From NCBI RefSeq assembly GCF_035046485.1, contig NC_085137.1:343594505-343658504 (forward strand): a stretch of 64,000 bases of DNA, in the 5' to 3' direction. The translations under genes were made by a program, and so were the position numbers. A model generated the notes under the pieces. The model made no database searches, was not told the DNA's origin, and saw nothing but the letters and a program-made list of their open reading frames with translations. The number at the start of each line of letters is the position of its first letter. Positions within the stretch are counted from its first letter, which is position 1. The DNA is from Aedes albopictus. Its lineage: Eukaryota; Arthropoda; Insecta; Diptera; Culicidae. Shown piece by piece: positions 55,297 to 64,000 of the stretch.

Positions 55297-56316
55297 TTAC
55301 TGGCTCCTTGTCGCTGTTTCACAACAGTTACATAGCTGAAGGTCATGCAAGGTCAAACTATGGAGAGCCTGCTTTGGCAAGTTTTTTAACTTGCAATGGA
55401 AAATGCCAAGTCGTTTTCCATCCAAGCTCTCCAAATCATGGCTGCCTACTACCCTCTTGATGGTTGCTGGAATGCATTTCTGTGCCAGCTTAGCCGATAG
55501 TACCAGACAGCATTCACCCTCAATGGATTGAATGACAAATTCAACTTCCGTTAATAAAATTTTCAAAAACCATACCCTCCATCGCTCGGAAGTAAACGAC
55601 CACTCTATCTGCCATCCCTTTACCGTTCTGACATTCGCTGCTTTCTTCGTCTCCTCCTCCTTTCTCCTTTCTCTTGTCTTACTCTGCCCCTTTCCGATTC
55701 CTGAAAATCCTCGCCACGGAACTACTTGTCTAGCTTGCCTTTCTTTACTCGCGGAACTCAGAACGTCATGTTTCCGAACCAACGTTTGTTTTACCGGAAA
55801 AACAGGACCTATCTTCTCAGTCGCACTGGCTATTTCCTGAACTGCGATGACGCAGCTCTCCAGACGTTGTGTATTGAACATACCTTCTGGATTTGTGATT
55901 CTGTTACTCACAGTCTCGCCTTCCGGTGCAAGACCTCTTTCCACCTCCAATTGTTCCTGGCCTTTCCTCGCTTTTTCCTCATCTAGCTTACGCCAAAGTT
56001 CAATTGTTCTTTTTCTACCAATACAATCATCTACTACGTGATCGTATCCCTCACAGTACCAACATGTTGGTGACTCCGGTAGCGGTTTCATTTCACGGTT
56101 ATTCCTACTCTCGCCTACCCCCTGCTCCAATGGTACACTGTGGACCACCTCACATTCTTCCTGTCTCTCTTCCTGCTTACCGGCTCCTCTCATTCTCCTT
56201 TCAACCATTGCAATCAATGATTTCAGCCTAACCACTTCGGCCTCCAGAGCCCGAATTCTCTCACTCCCCGGATCTTGCTCACCCGCTACACCTACATTGC
56301 TCTCAGCACAATTCAT
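55297..56316 (-). CDS. Gag-like protein with one CCHC zinc knuckle (339 aa)
   Basis: Starts at a genuine ATG about 600 bp inside the PBS and is the only long non-repetitive frame in the window. Residues 18-50 are rich in E, R, L and heptad-like (RIRALEAEVVRLKSLI), suggesting a short coiled coil. A single CX2CX4HX4C knuckle is seen at C85, C88, H93 and C98 (CWYCEGYDHVVDDC), the nucleocapsid-type RNA-binding motif of LTR retroelements. Residues 100-230 are charged and low in predicted structure. The C-terminus (about 255-339) is more hydrophobic and ends with a CNCC cluster. Known Gag proteins usually carry the knuckle near the C-terminus after capsid, so its N-terminal position suggests that the capsid part is lost or that the frame is rearranged. 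No protease or polymerase follows downstream. Expected role, if made: RNA packaging of a non-autonomous element. Confidence 0.65.
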   Translation of the reverse strand: MNCAESNVGVAGEQDPGSERIRALEAEVVRLKSLIAMVERRMRGAGKQEERQEECEVVHSVPLEQGVGESRNNREMKPLPESPTCWYCEGYDHVVDDCIGRKRTIELWRKLDEEKARKGQEQLEVERGLAPEGETVSNRITNPEGMFNTQRLESCVIAVQEIASATEKIGPVFPVKQTLVRKHDVLSSASKERQARQVVPWRGFSGIGKGQSKTRERRKEEETKKAANVRTVKGWQIEWSFTSERWRVWFLKILLTEVEFVIQSIEGECCLVLSAKLAQKCIPATIKRVVGSHDLESLDGKRLGIFHCKLKNLPKQALHSLTLHDLQLCNCCETATRSQ

Positions 56317-56909
56317 ATTGTACTCCCTCTAGTTCCTAAGCAACTCTTAAACGCGTAAACTGAACCAATTCAACAACGATACTACTTGAAACACATTCAA
56401 TTAAGGCCGTACTCATTCACTCCATCCTCAAAATCTTATTTTTCGAACAAGTACCTCAATATCCGCCATTTTCTCAACGTCATATTAAGCCTCATCAAAC
56501 TCTCCTCGTATTTTCAGTTCATAGTCAATTTTCTCGATAATCAAACGGTCCATATATGCAAGTTTTACAGCCATTTCAATGAAATATTAATAATTCACCA
56601 AAATACACGAAACGAAAATAACCGAAACTTTGCCAACAATAGATACCTAAATACTGATAACTCAACACTATATTCCACTGCACAAACTCAATCTTTATTC
56701 TGCTCAATACTTCCCAAAATGTTCCTAAATTCACAAAAATCACTTAAACACTCAAAGACTATCCACAGAAACCAAATACGGATAAATTCACATCATAATC
56801 CCAAAACTATCAATAAGTGAACCTCAAACTTTCCATAAACACCACAAAATTCTTAAATACATATAATTTTTCATTAGAAACTCAACAAATACTCAAATAT
56901 TCTGAAAAC
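56317..56909. other. Retroelement leader region
   Basis: AT-rich 590 bp between the PBS and the Gag-like start. A plus-strand frame (56386-56820, 144 codons) is AT-rich, lacks motifs and lies antisense to the leader; I treat it as chance. Confidence 0.5.
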
Positions 56910-56925
56910 CTTTAGTTGGGCGCCA
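56910..56925 (-). promoter_or_regulatory. Primer binding site of the LTR retroelement
   Basis: Three bases inside the LTR the minus strand reads TGGCGCCCAACTAAAG. TGG at the start matches the complement of a tRNA CCA end, and TGGCGCCCAAC is a common PBS form in Ty3/gypsy-type elements. It fixes the element orientation as minus and the 5' LTR as 56929-58762. Confidence 0.8.
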
Positions 56926-56928
56926 ATT

Positions 56929-58762
56929 TGTAGCCGCTGCTGGGCGATCTTGCATAAAACGCGTGGCTTATGCGCCACTCCTCGAAAGGAGACCACGAGC
57001 CCAATTTTAAATTGCCCGGATGAGACTCCCAAAGGGCGAGTCCATTTGAAATTTCCTGAATAGGATTTACGGATCGATCCAGCTGGCTACGATCTAAAAC
57101 GTCCAAACGGGAACACCCTATTATCGCAACATAACCACACAGTCACGACGACACTCAGAGAACGGTGAGAGACCACCCGTACCCTCAAGATCTCACTAGT
57201 GAGAAGTTCTCATCATTGGCGAACTCTCTCTTCTCGCCACCAGATCCCTTACTGAGCTGGAAGACACTCATAAAACAACCCAATCAAACTCAACATCTGG
57301 AGGACGGGACACGAAACTATCAAAAACCGCGCAGTGATGTGAAATACAATTAAACGATCAAATTGCTAGGAAAGAACATGTTGACACATTTATTCAGGGA
57401 CGGATACGAAATATATTCACTTAACAACTAGGATAACATACATGTTTATTGGCTACAACTCGAGTTGGAAATCATTCTATGTGTTTGTGTTCGTTCTACT
57501 TCTACACTTCCTAGCTGGTGTGCGATTCCCTAGCTCCTCCTTCTCTATCTAACTGTGCTCAGTGCTCTCATTCGTGACGTCACATGGAATCGAAGCTCGA
57601 CTGCGTCGATGTCTGCGCTCCGGGTGTTCGACTTTTTCTGCAGTGGTGGCAAGACGGCTCACGCACGCATTTTCACGGAACCGGAGGCTCCGAAGACGTT
57701 GTCGGAAGGAATTCCGATCTCCGAAAAAGATGTTGGTTGGCTTTAGCAGCACTTCTTCAGTCTTTGACTGGTACAAAAAAATCCTCCGCGGCGCCCTCAG
57801 CGGACGCCGCACTCCGCAAAAAAAAAGAAATTGGTTGACTCACCGATCGGTACAGCTTACTACTTGGTAGTCGATGACCTGTAGGCCGGGTCGTTGCTCT
57901 CACCACCGCGCCGGTTTGGTTGATTGATGGCGGAGTTCGTTGATCGGCTCGTCTTCGCAATGGCGGTTGACTTACGCTTCACTGGGCTATTGACAGCGCC
58001 CGCTAGTCAATTGGCGAACTAGCTGGTGGAAGACCTCGTCCACCTGAAGGTCCCCAGGCCTTCTCGGACCGATATGGTAACGGATCCGTCCGCTTCCGGC
58101 CGTATGACGGATGCCGGGTATTTCTCGTCCGTCGGGGAAGAAGTGGTTGCGCTTGGATGCGAAGAACTGCGGATTGGAAAAACTGGCGGGGTATCGAACA
58201 TGAGCACTGGCACCAGAGCACATTCACAGCACATATTCTTACCTCGCTTCTGAGCTAACTAAGAACTCCAAATCGCACACAATTTCTAACGCACACCGTT
58301 TAGCCTACTGTAGAACGAAACAACTATTTAATCATCTAACTTTATTAAACATCACTTTAAAAAGACCTACTATTGGCACACGAAAACTAAATAACAAACG
58401 CGGACACTTCCAATTCCTTAAACGATCACGGACGAAATGATCGAGTCTTTGAAGCCTCAGATAAGGGAAAGTGTATCTCGGACGCACCCGGAAGTACGTC
58501 ATTTCCCGAAACCCTTCGTGTACTTTCGTGACTACACAGCTACGTTGGATAACTTGAACGATAGCCGTGCTGCCTTCTCTTTCCCACCTTATCAAGAAAA
58601 CAAATGGCCTCGACCCAAGGAAGCGTTTGCACCTCATTAAGTGCTCGTTTGCCTACTATAAGGGACTAAATACAATTCGAATTCATTAAAGGGAATTCTT
58701 TTATTCTTACAATCTATTTCAATTCAATTATTAACATGCTATATTTACAAAATTTATTTACA
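56929..58762 (-). repeat. 5' LTR of the minus-strand retroelement
   Basis: Partner of 51163-52991, 5 bp longer through CCGCG near 57908. Plus-strand edges TGTAGCC and ATTTACA. Identity with the other LTR continues three A residues past the edge (58763-58765) and then stops; beyond it lies inverted material from a related element rather than host DNA. Confidence 0.9.
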
Positions 58763-58765
58763 AAA

Positions 58766-58950
58766 TTATTGTTATGGAAAATAGGTTAGGAACCCGGATG
58801 AATTTGAAATATTTGTACATGAAATAGTTAAGGGAATCGATAAATGAATAATGTACATAAATTGTACAGTTTACCACTACGAAAATTTGGTTTAAGTCCT
58901 TAAACCAAATTTTCGTAAAATAGCCCTGGTGCAATGTAGCAGTCAGGAAA
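58766..58950 (+). other. 3' interior remnant of a second, plus-strand retroelement
   Basis: It matches the complement of 52995-53180 at high identity, including GGTTAGGAACCCGGATGAA, the 18-bp palindrome (58878-58895 and 58900-58917, spacer GTCC) and GTAGCAGTCAGG (PPT-like). It directly precedes the third LTR, as interior DNA should. Confidence 0.75.
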
Positions 58951-58952
58951 TT

Positions 58953-60770
58953 TGTATATAGTTTGTGTTTATTCTAACGTGAAGTTTGTAAATATCGTCT
59001 TAAAGTATGTTAGGAACAAGATTGTAAATAACCAAGTTGAATTCGATAGTGCACTTGTAAATTTGAAATAAATCCCTTAGCATAGGCAATCGCAGGTTGC
59101 GAACATTTTGCTGAATCTCTTCTGAGGAGGGCACACGATTATCTTCGAAAGGTTGGAAAGGGACAGCGGCACGACCATCGTATCGAGTTATCCATCGTGA
59201 CTTGCGATCACGAAAGTGTACGATGAGGTTTCGGGAAATGACGAATTTCCGGTTCGTCCGAGAATTCACTGTCTAAATCTGAGGAGATACAGACTCGATC
59301 ATTTCGTTCGTGACTACCCAGCAAATTAGAAGTGTGCGCGTTTGTAGTCTGTTCGTTGCCTATTGTAAAGTAAGAATTTTCCTAGTGACGTTTAGTGCAT
59401 GTTAATTGATTAAATTTCGTTCTCTAGGGTATGAAAAGTGTGCGTATAGTAGAATTTGTGTGCGAAAAAGTTGAAAGTTAGAAGAAAAGGTAGTTGTGCT
59501 CTGAATGTGCTATATTGTGCTCGTGCTAAATGTTTGTTTTGCCAGAAGGCTATTCACTTCGCAGCAATCCTACTCGCACCCAAACGTGTGGACTTCCCCT
59601 CAACGAACGGAAAGCTTCCCGGCCAATCGTCAACCTGCCGGAAGTCGGTCGATACGTCACCTAATCGACCGAGTGAGGCTCAGCAGGGGACCTCTACGAC
59701 CCGTAAGTCAGTTCGCCATACATCAACCTGACCAAGACCGCCATTACGTGGGCTGCGAAACGCGCGATACACCATTCATCGATAGCGGCCATTGGTGATC
59801 GCCGTTCAACACGCCCGTCTCGGACGGGGCACTGACCTGGGCCACAGGTCAACGACATCGGTCAAGTAAGCCAGCGAAGTCGGTGAGTCGAAACAAACCT
59901 TTTTTTTTGTGGAGTGGGGCGTCCGTTGAGGGCGCCTCGGAGTTTTTTTTTGCCAGTCACAAGACTGAAGACGATGCGCTGCTAAAGCCTCGTAAGAAGT
60001 TTGGAGATCGTCGTGCGTGCGTGACGAATTGCCGCCGCCCAGATCCGGTTATCACACCAGGAGCGCAGACTAGCCCGCAGATGCGCCGCCAAAGGTCGTG
60101 ACGTCACATGAACACGTAGAGCACATGAGCACGATAGACAGATAGATAGGAAGAGAGGGAGAGTCAAATTCGCACACGAGATAGAAATGTAGAGAGAACG
60201 AACACATACACACAACAGAATGAGTAAATGCTAGCATGTAATATGGAAATAAATGTACCCGGATATTTGTTGAAACCAATTTGTAGTGTTTAAGTCGACC
60301 GTAGAATAAACTCTCCTTATGTTCCCTTGTAATACGTTTGATTAGTTTCATGTAGTGACCGTCACTACGCGTTTGTTGTCGTTCCCGTCCTCCCCTTAGG
60401 AGTTTGATTGATGGGGTTTTCAGTCCGTTTCCTCTTTGCTGTTGCGTATCGCGGCGAGTGTCTTGTCTGCCAGTGATGAGAATTGGTGAGCAACCGCGAA
60501 TGTTGTCTCACTTTGAGCATGCGTGATTCTCTCACCGAACTCTCTGAGTGCCTTCGGGATTAATGGTCATGTTGTGGTAATAGGGTGAACCCGTTCGGTC
60601 GTTTGGTTCGTATGCCGGCTGGAACGATCCGTAAATTCCTTTCGAGAATATTAAATGGACTCGCCCTCAGGAGAGTCTCATCCGGGCAAATTAAAATTGG
60701 GCATGTGGTCTCCCTTGTGGAGTGGCGCTTAAGCCACGTGTTTTAAGACGGATCGCCCGGGCTGGCTACA
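58953..60770 (+). repeat. Third LTR, diverged subfamily, plus orientation
   Basis: Begins TGTATATAGTTTGTG and ends GATCGCCCGGGCTGGCTACA. Length 1,818 bp against 1,829 and 1,834 for the other two. Collinear homology in inverted sense is clear at several points: CGATCATTTCGTTCGTGA (59296), GGTTTCGGGAAATGACG (59227), and the final 180 bp with GAGTCTCATCCGGGCAAATT. Identity is much lower than between the other two LTRs, so it comes from another lineage. Confidence 0.8.
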
Positions 60771-61188
60771 GGATTTCTTTGAGAAATCCTCCAGTAATTT
60801 TATTGTGCAATTTCTGCAAGAAATATAAAAAAAAATCCTTGGAAGAATCTCTGAAGGAATCCCAGGAGATGTTTCTGAAGGATCCACAGAGTCAATTTAA
60901 TAATGAACCATTGTGGGGTTTTCTGCATGGATCTTTGAAGGATTTTTAAACGAATTCTTAGAGGAAATACTAAAAAAGAATATTACAGAAATACTTAAAA
61001 TTCAGAAGGTGTCTATTGTGGATCCCTGGAGAATTCTTGCAAAAACCTCGATGAAACACCTGCAGGTATTCACGCAAAATTCCATGAATAAGCACTTCTT
61101 GGATGTATACCTGAAGAAACTCATTGGAAAACCCTTGGTTGAATTCGTAGAAGAACAAATGGTGAAATAAACAACAATCCTGAGGTTA
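60771..61188. repeat. Degenerate dyad repeats, purine-rich strand
   Basis: Starts with GGAT, the right flank of the composite. GAATCTCTGAAGGAATCCCAGG-like words give the frames 60722-60949 and 60913-61170, which are repeat-derived. Confidence 0.55.
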
Positions 61189-61334
61189 GGGAGCGTCCGT
61201 AAATGACGTAACATTTTTGGTTGATTTTTTACTTCCGCTTCCCTCATTGTAGCATATTTTGCCATACCAAATACATGGCACAAAATACAATCCCAGACTC
61301 TCCCTGAAAAGCTACGTCATTTATTAACGCTCCA
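61189..61334. mobile_element. PIF/Harbinger-like MITE with TTA target duplication (copy 3)
   Basis: Ends GGGAGCGTCCGTAAATGACGTA and TACGTCATTTATTAACGCTCC are imperfect inverted repeats; TTA flanks at 61186-61188 and 61335-61337. 146 bp, non-coding. Confidence 0.8.
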
Positions 61335-61394
61335 TTATGCTCTAAATAAACTGCTGAAGGTCTTTTTGAAACTATTCATGATGTTCACGTATTA

Positions 61395-61644
61395 GGCCGT
61401 TACAAATATTTATTTCCCTTTTTGTCCCACCACTCTTTGGCTGGTCGAGGGGGGGGGGATAAAAATAATAAAGCATTTATTCTGAAAAATATTAAAAACT
61501 CATCGGATTTGTTAAAGATATTTTGGCAAGACCGGATATTTTGATAAATATTTTTTTATCTGCCCCCTCAAAATGCAAATTCCAGCCAAAAATTTTTGAA
61601 GGGGGGGGGGGAGACAAAAAGTCAAAAATAAATTTGTATCAGCC
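61395..61644. mobile_element. PIF/Harbinger-like MITE with TTA target duplication (copy 4)
   Basis: Ends GGCCGTTACAAATATTTATTT and the complement of AAATAAATTTGTATCAGCC are imperfect inverted repeats, with G runs inside both ends (61449, 61602). TTA flanks each side (61392-61394, 61645-61647). Confidence 0.75.
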
Positions 61645-61647
61645 TTA

Positions 61648-63529
61648 CTTATGGAATCTTTTTTGAATATCTGGAGAAACACCTAGAAAAAACATTCTAA
61701 AATATTCTTGGGTAAATCTCTTCAGAAATTCCTAAAGGAATTACAGTAAATTTTTTGAAAATATTTTTGAAAAAAAACGGAATGAATTGTATGAAGAATC
61801 CGTGAAATCCTGGTAAAATTTCTGGGAAAAATATTAAAGAAACTTCTGCGCGATTTTCTTTATAAATGTTTGCGGTAATCTGGAGATATTCCTGCTGGAA
61901 TTACTGAAAGTTAAAATGTTAATAGTAAATATCGAATTCCTGCGATATATTAATGAAGGTGTTTCTGAAAGGCTTCCCAAAAACATGTAAGAATTGCTTC
62001 TGAAATATTGTCTGGCAGAGTTTCGGACAAAATTCACGAAAACTACAAATAGAAGAGATTTAGAATTTTTAAGACGATATCCGTAGGAAACTCGGGAGAT
62101 AATTTTCCTAACAATCTCAAAAAGAATTTCCGACAGACATTACAGAAAATGATTTTATGATCGAATTCCTTGAGTAATATCTGAAGAAATTCATGTAATG
62201 ATTTTGAAAGCAATCCATTGTAGAATTTTCAAAGCAATCCTTGAAAACAAACTGTTTTCAGAGCTTCATTGAGATTTTTTGTTTATTTCTAAATATATTT
62301 TTTTACTAATTACACCAAGGGTTTCATAAGGAGATTCTATGGCTATTCCACCACAAATTCTTCAGAAATTCCTCCTAGAATACTGAGATATTCCAAGGAT
62401 TTCCTCGACTGGAAATGTCATCAGAAATTCTCCCAAGTAACAATTTCAATTCCTTTTAGATTTGATTATTTTTATGGAAGCTTTATCACAGCATGACCAA
62501 TTCATGGAAAATTTATAGTTGTTTTTATCAAGAGAAAATAATCTTCGTTCGTTTGCGGGTTTTAAGTTATGCTTCGTTTATTCAAGTGCATTTAATCTGG
62601 CAAATCCTCCTTTAAAAACTTCTTGAAGCCTTCTATTCTTGAGCTAGAGCCATTACTCTGGAACAAGAACTATGCGAAATAATGATAAGGCAACGAACTA
62701 TTTTTCAATCCAAATAATGAATGTAACAAATTGATTGAAAAACCGCGTTCTCATGCAAATATAAACACATAAACATGTTTGCTCACTGATAATTTAGCCA
62801 TTCTTATGCTAAAAGGTAATCATGTCAACGAAATATTGATTTTACGGCCAATCAAAAAGGCGAGTAGCTGGCTGTTGTCGTCCTGCCTTCAATCAGTTTC
62901 TCACACAGGCCATAGCTATGCGAATCGAAAATGAAATGGGTACTTACTGTTACTCTGCTCAAGCTCATGCCAAATAGTGTAATTGTAGTAAGTTGCACTT
63001 CATTATTAATAGCAAAAATACAGGGAAACAAAATAGAATTGGCACATCTTGACGCGAAACACCGCGTCCATGATTTTTTTTTCTCTAGGGTTTACTCCAG
63101 CATTCCTTTTAGAAATTTGACCAGGAATACTCATAAGATTTTTCTAGTAACTAGCTCACTGTTTTATATAGGAATTCGTCAAGGTGTTCTTCTATTTTTT
63201 TTATTAGAGTAGCATCCTGGGTTGTTTTTTAGGAATTTCTCCAAAAATTGCTTAAGAAATTCGTACATATACAAAAAAGTTTGAAGGAATTCCGTTTCTT
63301 AAGAAAATACTGAAACGATTCTTCTAGGAACTAGTCGACGGGTTTCTCCTAGAATTCCTTCAGAAATTTTTTAGAGCATAAAATTCCAGCGGAATGATTT
63401 TCACAGTTTGATTCAGAAATTCATCCAGAAATGTAGACAGGAATTCTGTTAGAGATTCCTGCAGGAGTTCTTGCAGGTACTCTTTCAGAAGATAAGATTT
63501 TTTACAGGAATTCTTTCAGAATGCCTTGT
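61648..63529. repeat. Degenerate dyad repeats in both senses with an AT-rich unique core
   Basis: 61660-62270 is purine-rich, 62340-62440 pyrimidine-rich, 62440-63080 AT-rich without partners, and 63090-63529 pyrimidine-rich dyad repeats. Frame 62931-63212 has no motif. No gene seen. Confidence 0.5.
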
Positions 63530-64000
63530 TGAAAATCCTCTAGAAGTTCCTTTAGGTATTCATTATTAAATTGCTCCAGGGATGTATTCAAGGATGCCTT
63601 CGAGAATTATTCTTAGGCACCATTAATTCCTCCATAACTACCCAAGAGATTCTTCTAAAATTTCTTACAAAAGTTCTCGAGTATTGACCTTTCTTCAGAA
63701 ATTCATTCAGAATTTGTTCTAGTGAATTCAGATTTCAAGAAATTCTCATAGACATACACCCAATTCTTAAAAAACAAGTCGTTTTTCTGCCATGTCTCAG
63801 TCATTTTTGCTCCCATTGACTTGATTTTCGTACACGATTATTACTGACCGTGTCTCCTTGTATACACATTCTCCTATGAAAAGAAGATTGACTGAGTTAT
63901 TGCTAAAATCGACCCATCCAAAATAAAATCTCGTTTACATGCTGAGAGTTCTCCAGTTGTTCCACATTCATAAACTCCTCCGGAAAACTATCTCTTCACT
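63530..64000 (+). repeat. Right copy of a direct duplication (partner at 50070-50545)
   Basis: Same orientation and order as the left copy with scattered substitutions and small indels. It runs to the window edge, so its full length is unknown. Confidence 0.9.

Larger units (their letters stand above)
51163..60770. mobile_element. Composite LTR-retrotransposon insertion with three LTRs, two in head-to-head orientation
   Basis: Order from left: LTR (minus), interior (minus, with Gag-like frame and PBS), LTR (minus), 3' interior remnant (plus), LTR (plus). The left outer edge is TGTAGCC and the right outer edge GGCTACA, both U5-type ends. The 4-bp GGAT lies directly outside each (51159-51162 and 60771-60774), and the flanking DNA on both sides is the same GAATTC-type dyad repeat. 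That is consistent with integration of the entire 9.6 kb as a unit. The inner junction at 58765/58766 has no matching duplication. Confidence 0.7.

Noticed and set aside
55532..56231. Several plus-strand frames of 64-102 codons
   Set aside because: They are antisense shadows of the Gag-like frame at 55297-56316.
56386..56820. 144-codon plus-strand frame near the PBS
   Set aside because: AT-rich, no motif, antisense to the retroelement leader and without conserved counterpart.

Overview
The window looks like repeat-dense, non-genic DNA from a culicine mosquito, most likely Aedes. The grounds are copies of a tRNA-derived SINE that I recognise as Feilai-like, many AT-rich foldback elements (MITEs), and dispersed arrays built on a GGAATTCC dyad. 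The species is an inference. I find no host protein-coding gene, rRNA or true tRNA that I can defend. Most long open frames are artefacts of tandem repeats or antisense shadows, and the window could be a large intron or an intergenic region.

Layout. 1-4812: AT-rich DNA with a 107-bp-arm palindrome (624-945), nested inverted arms (981-2179), a unique stretch and a MITE with perfect 27-bp ends (3777-4028). 4813-9812: a minisatellite whose 23-bp unit holds a perfect 7-bp stem and 4-nt loop; the core (5183-9392, about 183 units) is nearly uniform and the edges decay. 9813-11960: unique DNA. 11960-15006: two related elements with about 185-bp internal tandem repeats, a CA tract and a hairpin tail, then a foldback element, a SINE and a MITE nested in a TA-ended element. 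15007-31600: degenerate dyad-repeat tracts alternating with MITEs, including two nested clusters (26167-26761 and 27370-29311). 31600-44900: unique tracts, SINE copies, TA-ended elements one inside another, and an 8-bp satellite. 44900-47500: a 12-bp dyad array. 47500-51160: unique DNA, a 22-bp degenerate repeat, an antisense SINE and a block (50070-50545) that recurs at 63530-64000.

51163-60770 is the most interesting part. Two almost identical direct LTRs of about 1.83 kb, both in minus orientation, flank a 3.9-kb interior with a PBS, a Gag-like zinc-knuckle ORF and no recognisable pol. A third, diverged LTR of the same family, in plus orientation and preceded by the 3' end of its own interior, is joined head-to-head to the second. 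The outer ends of the whole 9.6-kb assembly are both U5-type LTR ends (TGTAGCC on the left, GGCTACA on the right) and are flanked by GGAT on each side, as though the composite integrated as one piece. An intron-containing-looking unit on the opposite strand and a TTAA-flanked MITE sit inside it.

All calls are from reading the sequence by eye. Copy numbers, identities and family names need alignment and library searches.
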